This document shows positions 20,209 through 30,403 of a stretch of DNA of 64,000 nucleotides, piece by piece. The notes beneath the pieces were generated by a model. The model had not been told where the DNA came from and did not search any database. It saw nothing but the letters and a program-made list of their open reading frames with translations. Numbering within the stretch: position 1 is the first letter of the stretch; each line of letters begins with the position of its first letter. Made by a program: the position numbers and the translations under genes. The DNA comes from Paulinella micropora. Its lineage: Eukaryota; Cercozoa; Imbricatea; Euglyphida; Paulinellidae. Location: contig WBZZ01006415.1 in NCBI GenBank assembly GCA_019918135.1, positions 40,001 through 104,000 on the forward strand, in the 5' to 3' direction.

Positions 20209-20570
20209 ACGCGGTCTCCATCCCCGCCTTTTTTGGGGTGGCTGGGGAAAAGGGCGGGAGAAGAGGCTGGCCGGGGGGGACAGATAGATTTACATTTCGA
20301 AAACCGCCCTCTTCCCTCCCCTTTCTCTCTCGCTCTTTAAAAAAAACCAAGACCTTCCCTTCTTCGCATTTCCTCCCTCTCCGCCTTCGGCCCCCACCAA
20401 AACTCAAACCCAACAAAAAAAACTGTCCCCCCCCCTTGGGGGGGGGGGGGGTAGCAGCCCGAACTCGCACAAAAAGACGGACGGGAAGGGGAGGCAGCGA
20501 GACGGGCGGACATAAAAATTCACGGGCCGAGATTTTGCAGCACAAGAAGGAAAAAAAAAAGAAAGCGCTG
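20209..20570. other. Divergent intergenic region with C10-TT-G12 tract
   Basis: This gap lies between divergent genes. It holds an A8 run near 20339, the block ctctccgccttcggcccc near 20378 (repeated near 21953), and a C10-TT-G12 tract at about 20427-20452 that could fold back on itself. It probably contains promoters for both sides. Confidence 0.4.
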
Positions 20571-21062
20571 ATGTCGGAGGCCGACCACGATTCCAGACAC
20601 AAAGAGACGGGCCGCCGCAAAAAGAGGCGCCATCAGAGCCCCCCCCCGCCCGAGCAACAGCCCTCCTTCCAGGCGAACGCCCCGGAGGTCTCTTGCAACG
20701 ATGTGCCAGGAGCGCCCGTGGCCGAGAGCCCGAGCCTGACAGAAGAACTCAGCAAGCTTTGCTTGGCTATTACCGAAAGTTTGGCCACACCAGAAGGACA
20801 GGCCAGTGTTATCCGCAAGTCAGCGCAGATCCGGCAGGGCCTCGACTCCTTACGGAGCCTAATCACCCTGTGCCACCGGCTGCTGAGCCTCGCTAGCTGC
20901 TTGCAGGAGCCTAGCGTAACCAAAGCAAACGCACGGGCCTTGGTGTTCAAAGCCAGGCTGGCACTGTGCGAGATCCAGCGCGACGGGATAGACGAGGAGA
21001 TGCGGGGGGCGCTGGACAGACTTGCTTCTTCGTTATTAGTGCAAACCACGGGAGATCGTTAG
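20571..21062 (+). CDS. 163-residue helical protein of unknown function
   Basis: The frame starts at the ATG of MSEADHDSRHKETGRRKKRR. Residues 1-45 are charged and proline-rich, probably disordered and possibly nuclear-targeting (KKRRHQ). Residues 60-160 are predicted-helical, with regular Leu spacing (LTEELSKLCLAITESLA, LDSLRSLITLCHRLLSL). No catalytic motif is seen. It converges on the gene at 21124-21651 with 61 bases between their ends. A helical bundle or scaffold role is possible but unproven. Confidence 0.5.
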   Translation: MSEADHDSRHKETGRRKKRRHQSPPPPEQQPSFQANAPEVSCNDVPGAPVAESPSLTEELSKLCLAITESLATPEGQASVIRKSAQIRQGLDSLRSLITLCHRLLSLASCLQEPSVTKANARALVFKARLALCEIQRDGIDEEMRGALDRLASSLLVQTTGDR

Positions 21063-21123
21063 CAACATAAGTTTGGCAAGACATTTTTCTTTTAAGAACA
21101 AAAAAAAAGGCCACAAAATTTCA

Positions 21124-21651
21124 CTAGTACGGCTGATTAGGCGTGCCAGTCGGGGCGCGGCGGTCGTAATCGCAGAAAGGTCTGGGGTAACGAGCCACGC
21201 GGCGAGCACTGCCCTGCCGGCCGGCGGGGCTGTGGCGGCGTTCGTTTCGGCGGTCCGAGGACCGCCTGTTGGACCGGCGGGGCCTCCGCCACTTTCCAGT
21301 GGGCGCTGCTGTGGCGGCAGGAGCAGGAGCGGGGGGAGGAGGAGCGGGAGGGGGCGCGGCGACGTCCGTCGGCGGGCTTTCCGGCGCAAGGGGAGGGCTC
21401 TTTTCGTCGGCAGAAGGTGACCGCCTCTTTCTTCTGCGCCAGCACCTGTCCTCCCAGGCATCATCGTCGTCCGAGCTGACCGGCGCAGGAGCAGGGCCTT
21501 GCAAGAACCTCTGTACTTCACTGAGTAAAAGTTTGTGTTCACGAGTGCTGTCTTCTTCAAGCTTTCGTAGCTCTTCTGCCAGCCGGCGTGCTAGTTGCTC
21601 TATCTGGTTACGGTGGTCCACGAGCCCGGGGCGCGCTGGGGTGCCGGCCAT
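21124..21651 (-). CDS. 175-residue coiled-coil protein with proline-rich and basic tail
   Basis: From the ATG at 21651 the product has a coiled coil (IEQLARRLAEELRKLEEDST), then an acidic patch (SSDDDDAWED), a basic patch (RRRKRR), a Pro/Ala-rich linker at about residues 90-118, and an Arg-rich tail. The layout resembles small nucleic-acid-binding or scaffold proteins of large DNA viruses. No family is recognised. It converges with the helical gene on the plus strand. Confidence 0.45.
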   Translation of the reverse strand: MAGTPARPGLVDHRNQIEQLARRLAEELRKLEEDSTREHKLLLSEVQRFLQGPAPAPVSSDDDDAWEDRCWRRRKRRSPSADEKSPPLAPESPPTDVAAPPPAPPPPAPAPAATAAPTGKWRRPRRSNRRSSDRRNERRHSPAGRQGSARRVARYPRPFCDYDRRAPTGTPNQPY

Positions 21652-22298
21652 CGGCGTAGTGTGCTGCTTCCACGGCTCAGGACAAGAGATTTTTTTTTCT
21701 TTTCTTTTGCTTGCCGGTAAAAAAAAAAGACTGAACTCTTCTTTTCAACGGTGGATAGAAAATAGGGAGCCGGGCATTAGAAGAAAGACGGGAGGGCCAA
21801 AAAAAAAAGCAGATTTCGCAAACCTTGGGAGCAAAAGACGGGAGGGGTTCGAAGCGTGGGGGAAAGAAAGTGGGAGGGGGGGGGGCCGAAGGTGGGGGAA
21901 AGAAAGTGGGGGGGGGGCTTTTTTTTCTTGGCTGTCTGTTTCCCCCCCCCCTCTCCGCCTTCGGCCCCCCCCCTAAAAAAAAGAAAAGGGCCGGCCCCCC
22001 CCTCCCAACACAAGCAGAAATCGTCTTTGGCGTGGGCCTGCTGCATTTCCTTCCCTCCCGCCCCCAACCCAAAAGCCCGGGATATTTGCTCCTTTTCCCT
22101 CCCTCCCTTCCTTCTTTCCCCCGGCCCCACCCCTCCCCCCTTCCTTTGCACCCTGGGCAGCCGGAGCTCTGTTGGAGTGCTCTAGCGGTTTTTCTTTGGT
22201 ACTCGCAGTTCTCTAGCGCTTGCCTTTTGTGCTCTCTCTCTCTCTCTCGCCAGGGGGCTCTCTTAGCTAGTCGAAGGGGGAAAACCAAAATCAATTCG
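21652..22298. other. Gap with many homopolymer tracts
   Basis: No gene is supported. G runs adjoin CC near 21878 and 21912 and GGC(C)n copies lie at about 21963 and 21993. C- and T-rich DNA follows up to the ATG at 22299, with a (CT)n stretch near 22235-22248. Open frames here encode only low-complexity peptides. Confidence 0.45.
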
Positions 22299-25200
22299 AT
22301 GCCTTCCAAGCAGCCGCCCGCATGGTTCACGGTGATCATGCAGATCCAACTGGCGAACCGCGCCCGCAACGGGACTGAATTACAGCAGTCGACCTTGTCC
22401 ACGTGGAAGATGGTCGAGGATGCGTTGCTGTCCAAGGAACGCGGCGCGGGAGGGGGCTTGCAACACCTGCTGGAGCCAGAGACGAAGGGCGTGTACCACC
22501 AGATAGCCCTGTCGTACCAGCAGGCCAGCGAGACCTTCGTGAACTACCAGCGTACCAAGGCCAGCGCGGCCTACATCAAGACGTTCGGCGCGGCGCGCGA
22601 CGCGGTGTCCGGCCGCTGGCAACACCCGCCGCCCGAGGCGGTGTTCTTGGTGGCCCGTGTGGCGTCGGCCATCCTGACCGAGATCAGCGGGCTCAGGCCA
22701 GCGAAAAATACGCCCGAGATCTGGGTCGTAGGCCGCGGCCTCGGGGGGAGCGAAACGGAACTGTGACGGCTTACAATCCCCGAGTCCCACGAGGAGCTGG
22801 TCTGCTGGCAGAAACACGACCCGGGCTCTGCCGTGGGCCCGGCGCTGCGCCTGGAGCTGCCGCTCGCCTGGGTCGCGACGGGCGCCAACTGCCAGCACGG
22901 CTGCTGGTGCCTGCTGCAGAAACAACACGCGGCCGTGCTGCGGCACTCACTGCAGCTGCTGTGGGACCCGAGCGCGCCCGTCGTTGCGGGCGCCAAGGAG
23001 GTGTCGTTGCAGCCCATCGTCGACTACCGCGTCATGCTGCCCTGCGACGTGCTGCTGCCGCCCAGCAGTACGGTTCTGCCGCATGGTTTGGAGGGCGCGG
23101 GGCGCGGCCTGGCCATCTGCGAGAAGCTGCTGTCGGACGCGTTCCCCGCGCTGGCCTGGGAGCTGGGCGCCGTCCGCCACGTGTACCAAACCGTACTGAT
23201 GGGCTCGCCGGGCCCGCTCTGGGCCCGCTGCCAGACAGAAGAAGAAATCGCCTGCTTCCTGAACCTCTGGTACACGCTGACGGCCACGCTGGTGTCAGTC
23301 TCGGGTGGCCACGGCCCAACGTCAACCGAGCTCGACGACGTGGACGACAGCTCGCTGCTGGTCGGGCTGGACGGCGCGGCGCAGCGGTTCTGGTCGGGCA
23401 CGGGCAGTGCGCCCGTGCCCGCCGGGAACGCACAGTGCGCGGTGCTGGACCGGTCCTGGTACAAGCGCGGCGTGCAGCTCAGGGCCCGGCTCCTGTGCGC
23501 CGACTCTCCCCCCCTGCTGCTGCTGCGCGGCGGCGCGCGTGCCCTGTCAAACGTCCAGTTGCTGCCCTTTCGGCAACGGCTGCAGTGGACGCACCCGCCG
23601 CCCAACGCCGCCGACGCGGCCGGCTGCCTGCTCGACGTCGTCGTCACCGGCGCAGACAGCAGCGCGCTGGCCGAACAGCTAGCACAGTTCTGCCTGGCCA
23701 GCGCTGTTGGTGCCAGGCTCGTGGTGCTGGACTACGACTGCGATGCTGCGGTCAAGAGTTGCTTCGACGCGCTCACGGCGCACCCCGCCTGGCAGACCAG
23801 GCTCGTCGCGCGCCTGGGGGTGCTGGCCTGCGTCACGACGGCGCCCGCGGGTGTTGCCCTGCCCGACCGGGCGGGGCTGCACACGATAGCCTCGCACCAG
23901 TCGGCCGCCCACGCGCTGCCCGTGGCGGGCCTGTGCCGGGCGAAACCGGCACTGGTCCCCCCGGGTCCGCCGCGCGCGCCGAGCGTTAGGAGGGACTTCG
24001 AGCCCATCAAGCACAGGCCCCAGGCGCAGTGGTCCTTCGTGTACTACGAGGAAAAGAACGCGGGGGCCCGCGCGGAAGAGCTGATCCGGCTCGCGCCCGC
24101 CACCACGGAGCTGCGCAACGAGCCGCTGCGCCTGCTGATGGTGGCGACGCTGCAGGACAGGCTGGGCACGCTCATGCCGGGGGGCCACGCGCACGAGGTC
24201 TGGGTCGGCGAGGTGCAGGCGTGGCTGGCGCGCCACATCCGCCAGACCGGGTTCGTGGACAACATCCCTATGGCCGTGAACAAGCGCTGGCAGGACCGCA
24301 TGGCGGCGGCGCTGATCGACCACGAACGCACGAGCGGCAGCAGCGGCTTCTGGACCTGGTGCATGGAGATCCTGTTGTGCGTGGTCTCCGAGGGCTCGGC
24401 CGCGGGCTGCCTGTCGTCCACGTCGGCGCCGCAGGTCGCCCTGTACGCCCTGCGCCTGCTGTGGGCGTGCGCGCGCAGGAGCTGGAAGGCGCGCGGCCTC
24501 GTGTCGCTGTGCGGCGGCGGGGGCGAACTGGAGATCCAGACCGTACTGCGCAACAAGAGCCACGCGCGGCGTGTGCGCACGGAATTCGACGTGGCGCACA
24601 TCAACAGCGGCCGCCCGTCGTGGTTCGAGTCCCAGCGCACCATCTGCTGCTACGACGAGCTGCCGGCCCTGCGCTTCAAGGGCACCGAGCGGCCCGTGGC
24701 CGCGCCGCCCGTGCCCACGGCGGTCCGCGGCGCTAGCGTGCTCGGGCTGGAGACGGCGCAGCCGCCGCTGGCGCTCGGCTGGAAGCTGCCGCAAACAGTG
24801 GCGGTGTGGCCCCTGCAGCAGCAGCAGTTCGGCACCTTCGTGCTCTCGGACCCGGACGCGGTAGAGCTACTCAGGCTGGCCAGCCAGGCGTTCACCGAGC
24901 AGCCGGCGGCCGCCGCGCTGGACCAGCACACGGTCAAGTCGCGCTGGGCGCGGAACGAGCCCCCGGCGGCACAATCCATGGTCAACGCCCTCAAGGCCGC
25001 GTGGATGCTCCTGGCGCCGCTCAGCGTGCTCGACGTGCTGGTGGACCTGTACGCGCCCTGCGTGCGCACGATGTACGCGAACGCGCGCGAAAAGAACCTA
25101 TTGGACGAAAGGAACAGGCAGCGCGCCTGCTGGACTGGCCCGACCGCGACAAGTCCTACGAGTCGCAATTGCTCATTTCCTGCTACCGCCAGACGGGCGC

Positions 25201-26857
25201 GGCCCTGGCGGAGATCTTGTGGCCGCGCGCTGCGTACGACCCCACCTCGTCCGCGGAGCTCTGGGACGGCAAGACCCGCCTGCTGGACACCACCACCATA
25301 CGGGTCGGCAGCGCACAGGGGCCCGCGGGCCCCCCTTGCACGCCGCTGCCGCTCATCGACTACGTCCTGCACCGCGTGGGCTGTGGCACCAGGCTGCTGG
25401 CCAGCGAGCACGGCCGGCAGCTGCTGCTGTTCAACGTGAACGCGAGGCCGGTGGCCAGCACGGCCGCCGGTGACCTGGCGTCCGACGTGGCCGTGTTCGG
25501 GACGCTGTCGGTCGTGCTGCCCACGGTGCCGGACCAGATCCCGGGCTTCAGGCGCGGGATCGTCAGCAGGTTGACGCAGGGGCGGGTGTCGTCCCTGATT
25601 TGCACCGACTTCTCACTCACGGCGGAATGCATGCTGACGCAAGAGTGCAACAAGAAGCCACCGGCAGAGGCGGTGGTCGAGCTCGGCGCCTGCCTGCCGA
25701 ACGAAAACGAGTGCGAGTGGACGTTTGCGCCCGAGGACCTGCCCCTGCGCCTGAGGAGGTTCACGGGCGACGTGGTCAGGGTCCTGGACGAGTACAAGCT
25801 GCCGAAGCAGCGCGCGCCAGCGCAGCCCAAGCCCGCCCAGCGCCGCGGCAAGACGAAGCGGGAGCCTACGGACGAATGGAACTCCTTCTACGACGAAGAC
25901 GACGAACAAGAAAGCTACGACAGCCCGATCAAGAGGCGGCGCGTCCAGATTAGCCGGCGCCCTGCCAAGCAGGCCAAGCCCGGCTACGGCGTGGTGGGGA
26001 GCAAGGGGCGGCCGCGGCCGGCCCAGAAGCCCGATGACTGGCGCTGTGCGGATTGGGACAATCCGGACGCGTCGTCGCACCAGTTAACGACGGCGAGGCA
26101 GCCTCATCATCGGTGGGGCGGCCCCGCTCCCGTGCGGTCTTGGTCGTCTGCTTTTGCTGCTACTGCTGCCTCGTCTTCTGGCTCCTGGAACCCGCCCGCC
26201 CAGGCCGCCAGCGGCTGGGCCAAGACAGCAGCGGCGGCCCCACAAACCGCCGCGGCTGGGTGACGGCCGAGCAGCCCTCACCAGCAGCCCCCAGACCGCC
26301 AGCGGCTGGGTGACGGCCGCATCCCTCAACAGCAGCCCCACAGCCGCCGCCGGTAGCTGGACCCCAACAGCAGCGCAGCCCCGCAGCCGCCGCCGGGGCT
26401 GGGTGACGGCCCCGACAGCAGCGGCAGCCCGCACCCAACAGCAGCCCCCAGCCGCCGCGGGCTGGGCGACGGCCCCGACAGCAGCGGCAGCCCCACAGCA
26501 GCCCCAGCCGCGAGCGGCTGGGCGACGGCCCCGACAGCAGTGGCGCCCCACAACCGCAGCGGCTGGGCGACGGCCCCGACAGCAGTGGCAGCCCCGCAGG
26601 CCGCCGCCGGTAGCTGGGGCCCGCACAGTCAATCCGACGGCGTGTCCGCACAGTCAAGCGCGCACAGAGCACCAGATCGTCGTGAGGACTTGCCGGCCAA
26701 TGGCAGGAACGCTTCAGAGCACGACGATATTCTGCCACCACTAGATTCACCCGTTTTGCTATACAACGAGGGTCAGGGGTTTGAGGGCCCGGAATCTTCC
26801 GAGGAAAACCTGGCCATGGACAATCAACACAATGACTTTTATAATAACTTTTCTTAA
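22299..26857 (+). pseudogene. Very large virion-like gene (viral-island fossil)
   Basis: An ATG at 22299 opens MPSKQPPAWFTVIMQIQLAN, and coding character on the plus strand then continues for about 4.5 kb to a plausible acidic C-terminus (NQHNDFYNNFS) ending at 26857. GC content is very high. The sequence has many hydrophobic strands and no enzyme motif that I can see (LLLLRGGARALSNVQLLPF, FGTLSVVLPTVPDQIPGF). A charged linker near 25,800-25,960 is followed by repeats at 26,240-26,610. Length, lack of catalytic motifs and position next to a portal-like gene make a major structural protein the best guess, perhaps a capsid protein. That is inference. The frame looks interrupted a few times, so the copy is broken. 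Confidence 0.4.
26240..26610 (+). repeat. GC-rich minisatellite inside the large gene
   Basis: A core of the form cggctgggtgacggcc (or cggctgggcgacggcc) occurs about six times in 370 bases, separated by Gln/Ala/Pro-encoding spacers such as cagcagcggcagcccc. The repeat would encode a Pro/Ala/Gln-rich tail with periodic GWVTA or GWATA units. Such arrays change copy number readily. Confidence 0.7.
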
Positions 26858-27231
26858 TAGTCAAGGCTGTTCTCTGTATTAAAAAAAAAGAGTGCTAGTC
26901 GGGGGGGGGGCAAGTGTGGAGGGGCTGAGACTAGCCTTTTCGAACCCCCCTCCCCCATCTTCCCTGGCAGTTTTCTTGCTCGGTGTAGCCGGCGTGAAAG
27001 GTGCGCAGATCGGTGGGGGAATGGGAGGGGAGAGGGGAAAGAGTGCAAGTACTTAGGCCCCGCCCCAAAAAAACGGGCGGGGGGAGAAAGGGAGGTCTAA
27101 AGGCCACAGACAGCATTTTCCAAGAGAAAAGCCCCACGAACAAGAAATTTCCTGAGTTCCCCTTCCATTTCCCTGCCCCCTCCGTGCAGGACGTTTGGGC
27201 CGTACAGGGGGAGGTTTTTGTGTTGGCGAAG
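26858..27231. other. Gap between the large gene and the portal-like gene
   Basis: No gene. An A9 run near 26881, a G10 tract near 26899 and a short A7 tract near 27064 are present. The downstream gene's promoter should lie in the last 150 bases. Confidence 0.35.
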
Positions 27232-28626
27232 ATGGCGGCCCTGCGGCAGGAAGATATTTTCCCCGTGCAGGCCCGCCAGGCCACCCAGATCAGCCGCCGG
27301 GTCCTGCTGACACTAGAGAGGATGAGCATGGAGCCCTGCGTGTTCGAGGCTCTCAACAAGATTAGAGAACAGATCCTGTCGGGCGGGATCTCGATCCTGA
27401 CCCAGAGCGGGCACAAGCCGCGCCATCCGGCGACCCGGGAATTAAGGGCTCACCTGTCCAAGCTGACGAGCCAGATCGTGCTCAGCATGTACAAGCAGGG
27501 CCTGTGCCTGCTGGCGCGCAGGAAGCACGGCACGCTGGGCGAAGTCTTCGAATGTATGGACGCGTGCGACTTCGACATTTCGTTCACGGAACTCAGGCAC
27601 CGGCGGAAGTACTCTTGCTTCCACCGCCGCAGCTGGGGTAAGGCCCGCAGGGACGTGGTGGTAGTCGAGTTCCCGCCGTACCGGCCGAACCATACGGGCC
27701 TGCCCTGCAGCCCGATGTGCTCGCTGCTAGAAACGTACCTCATCCGCCGGCAGCTGGAAAACACCAGGCTGGCCTTCAGCCTAGACCACGCCGCGGACGG
27801 CGTTCTCCTGGCGCGCAAGCGCACGGGCAACGTAGACAGGATCTTCGAGGAGGCCTACCTCAAGGGCAGCCTGCCCAACGGCCTGGGCAGCAAGCCACAA
27901 CCTCCCGAGCCAAGGGTCAGCGTGCCCCCCGCCCAATGGAAGGACAGGGACAATGTGCCGGAAGCGCCCAGCGACAGGGGCTTCCTGCCGGGCCTCGTGT
28001 TCCGGGCGGGCAAGCAGGACGCGGGGCAGTTGGCCGAGCTCGCCTTGCTGGAAGAGCTGCAGTCCGACAAGTTCTACGAGCTCGCGTTACAACCGGGACG
28101 CACTACTGCCGTGGCGGGCGTGTGCGCGGCCAGGGACAACACGGCCCTGGTGTACTCCCGCGAGGCCCTGCGCCCCGAACAAGAGATTTCGCACGAGCAG
28201 TGGTGCGCGCTGGTCGCGCGGGCCTTCTCGCTGCCCATCGGGCAGACAGACCGCCGCAATCGCAGCGCCGAGGTCATCCACGCCTTCCAGTTCTACCGGA
28301 ACAGCTTCCTGCACCAGACCGCACTGTTCCGTGATTTCCTCAACGACCTGCTCGCCGACCTGGAGACCGCCAACCTGCGGGCGCGCGCCTCGCACTGGGG
28401 GCTGCGCACGGACGTGGACAAGCAGTTGCTCAAGTGCTGGTGGAAGGCGGAGGTCCTGGGCGCGCCCGACACGGGGTCCGTAGAGGAGCTGCTGCAACTC
28501 ATCAAGCTCCAGAACACGCTCAGGCCCGACCTGACCCACGAGGCCGCAATCCTGCGCGCGCTCTACGAGAATTACATGCCGAGCACCGCCGAGCGTGCCA
28601 GGCGCGCCAAGCGCGGCCGCCGCTGA
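27232..28626 (+). CDS. Possible portal-like protein
   Basis: The 464-residue frame starts at MAALRQEDIFPVQARQ and looks intact. The first third resembles dodecameric portal proteins of tailed phages and relatives. It has a helical segment with 'MEPCVFEALNKIREQILSGG', like the portal pattern of an aspartate or glutamate, a valine, 'al..l...il.gg', followed by CDFDISFTELRHRR, like the 'yGfsv.Ei' step of Mu-type portals. The middle and C-terminal parts are mostly helical (AEVIHAFQFYRNSFL) and end in a basic tail (RARRAKRGRR). The length is right for a portal. If correct, with a UL52-type primase nearby, it points to herpes/mirus-like virion assembly. The resemblance is weak and read by eye. Confidence 0.33.
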   Translation: MAALRQEDIFPVQARQATQISRRVLLTLERMSMEPCVFEALNKIREQILSGGISILTQSGHKPRHPATRELRAHLSKLTSQIVLSMYKQGLCLLARRKHGTLGEVFECMDACDFDISFTELRHRRKYSCFHRRSWGKARRDVVVVEFPPYRPNHTGLPCSPMCSLLETYLIRRQLENTRLAFSLDHAADGVLLARKRTGNVDRIFEEAYLKGSLPNGLGSKPQPPEPRVSVPPAQWKDRDNVPEAPSDRGFLPGLVFRAGKQDAGQLAELALLEELQSDKFYELALQPGRTTAVAGVCAARDNTALVYSREALRPEQEISHEQWCALVARAFSLPIGQTDRRNRSAEVIHAFQFYRNSFLHQTALFRDFLNDLLADLETANLRARASHWGLRTDVDKQLLKCWWKAEVLGAPDTGSVEELLQLIKLQNTLRPDLTHEAAILRALYENYMPSTAERARRAKRGRR

Positions 28627-29085
28627 TTTTTTGTGCTCTACCCTCACGAGACTTCCGGAAGGTTGGGTGTGAAAGTTGGCGAGATTTTTTTTTAATGCTC
28701 GTGTGTTCTTTTTCATGCCTGAATATCGTATTAAAAAAAGCACCACCAAAACTTGGAGTTTCTGCACACGCGACTGCCAGCGGTAAAAAGTGGCCGGCCT
28801 CCTGTAGCGAGGGAAAAAGGCAACCGGGGGGGGGGGAATGCAAAAAGGATGTGATGTGCAACGGGAAGTTAAAGTGTGCGAGCACCGGGACGGGGGGGGG
28901 CGGGGGAAAGGGAAACTGTGCGGCCGGTACGTGGGGGGGAACGGGAACGGGCAGGACCAAAACCACAAAAAACGGGGGGGAGGGGGGAAAGGTGGCCAAA
29001 AAAGAAATAGCAAGTGTATTATTAAGAACAACATTCGCCTTTTTTTTCTTTGTAAGTGTCAAAAACCCGCTCCCGCATTTGCTTC
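28627..29085. other. Gap with G-rich tracts
   Basis: No gene is supported. G runs lie near 28827, 28894, 28935 and 28975, and T8 runs near 28686 and 29040. The last lies just upstream of the membrane-protein start. Confidence 0.4.
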
Positions 29086-29982
29086 ATGCCCGAGAGCGAA
29101 GCGGTCGTCGTCAAGGTCGCGGAGGCCTGTGACAATGCCACAGAAGCCCCAGACGCGCCGGCCAATGAGTTGTTATTAATCGAGATCGCCCAGATGCGCA
29201 AGCAAATCGACCAGCTGCAACAGACGACACTCACGGTCAGCAACCTGACGGCCGCGGAGCGCACGGGCTTCGTGCGCGAGGTCATGGGCTATACCGTGCT
29301 GCACCTGACTGCCACGCTGCTGCTCATGCTCGCGAGTACTCGCTGGGTGGATTGTCGCGGCTGGTACAACGACCACCCGTGGTTGGTAGGCGTGTTTCTA
29401 GCCGCGTGCGCCGTCCAGATAGCGCTGTTCTACTACGACTGCGTGCTGCACCTGGGCCTCCTAGCGCTGTTCCTGATCAGCGGCACCGTGGTGCTGGCAG
29501 ACCTCGTGCTGCTGCGCGCCGACTCTACTATTGTGTTCGACACGTGCGCCGTGGTCGACGCCTTCTGCGTCCTGTGTTTTTGCTGGTGCCTGCAGCGCTG
29601 TGTGCCGTACAGGAACCTGTACGCGCTGCTGCTGCTGCTGCTCGCTTCGTCGGTCACCTTCTTCGTCGAGATCTGGCGGCCGTACGGTTCCGTGCTCGGC
29701 AACCTGAGCCTGCTGTGGCGCACGGAGCTGCCGACCGTTGCGCGCGGGACGCTGGGGGTGATCGTCATGTCCACCGTCACGTGCGCCTACGTGCTGTGGC
29801 AGCTGGAACGCGCCATGCACCATACCGCCCGGAGCAATAGCTACCGGGCCTCGCTGCTGCTGTTCTGCAATCTGGTCGAAATGGTTTTTCTCATGGGGCT
29901 GGGGCTGACGCGGGTCATGGAGGGCGCCAGGGCGCTGCGCACACGGTTTCAGAACACTCTCCCGCGGCCCGCCGCCTTGTAA
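29086..29982 (+). CDS. Seven-helix membrane protein, possibly TMBIM/Bax-inhibitor-like
   Basis: The ATG at 29086 (MPESEAVVVKV) gives 298 residues; an in-frame GTG 30 bases upstream was not used. Residues 25-70 are soluble with a short coiled coil (IAQMRKQIDQLQQT). Seven hydrophobic segments follow: YTVLHLTATLLLMLA, WLVGVFLAACAVQIALF, LGLLALFLISGTVVLADL, TCAVVDAFCVLCFCW, YALLLLLLASSVTFFV, TLGVIVMSTVTCAYVL and SLLLFCNLVEMVFLMGLG. The FVREVMGYTVLHLTAT entry into helix 1 resembles the 'irkVy.il..Ql..T' start of TMBIM proteins, which regulate calcium and cell death and have viral members in poxviruses and cytomegalovirus. A short polar tail follows. The seven-helix topology is well supported; the family is tentative. 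Confidence 0.6.
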   Translation: MPESEAVVVKVAEACDNATEAPDAPANELLLIEIAQMRKQIDQLQQTTLTVSNLTAAERTGFVREVMGYTVLHLTATLLLMLASTRWVDCRGWYNDHPWLVGVFLAACAVQIALFYYDCVLHLGLLALFLISGTVVLADLVLLRADSTIVFDTCAVVDAFCVLCFCWCLQRCVPYRNLYALLLLLLASSVTFFVEIWRPYGSVLGNLSLLWRTELPTVARGTLGVIVMSTVTCAYVLWQLERAMHHTARSNSYRASLLLFCNLVEMVFLMGLGLTRVMEGARALRTRFQNTLPRPAAL

Positions 29983-30403
29983 AAGTTTTACGACCAGAAT
30001 TTCTTTCAAAAAAAAGTGGGGGAGGAAGATCTCCCCGGGCCTTGCGTTCCGGGGGGGGGGCCGAGAAACGATCCACCCTCACATTGGCGGCCACCTCCCT
30101 CCCTCTCTCTCTCTTCATTTCTTTTGGGCGCCTATTTGCTGGCTGGATTTTTTTTGCCTCCACCTCCGGCCCCCCCCCTTCACCTTGTGCTTGCCCCGAC
30201 TTTTCCATACCCCTCCGGCCCCCCCTCACCTTCTGCTTGCCCTGACTTTTCCATACACCTCCGGCCCCCCCCTCCCGTTCCTCCACCTCCGGCCCCCCCC
30301 TCCCGAAAATATACCGTGCGAGCCCCGGGGGGAACGGGAGGGGGGGGGAGAAAGCACAACCAACCTCTGGGAGAAAAATCGGGGTCCACGCGCAAAACCC
30401 AAA
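29983..30403. repeat. Gap with four tandem ctccggcccccc elements
   Basis: No gene precedes the ATG at 30404. Between about 30,160 and 30,305 the block cacctccggccccccc recurs four times at 25-50 base spacing, two of them with cttgcccgacttttcc or cttgccctgacttttcc in front. A G10-CC tract near 30051 is the same element inverted. The clustering directly upstream of a gene suggests a regulatory role or a slippage hot spot. Confidence 0.55.

Noticed and set aside
21677-22435. Overlapping frames of 100-250 codons on both strands
   Set aside because: Same homopolymer-rich gap type; no conserved motif and no plausible protein composition.
22403-26740. Arg/Ala/Pro-rich frames overlapping the giant gene in other frames and on the minus strand
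   Set aside because: They are shadows caused by very high GC content; the frame with hydrophobic periodicity was kept.
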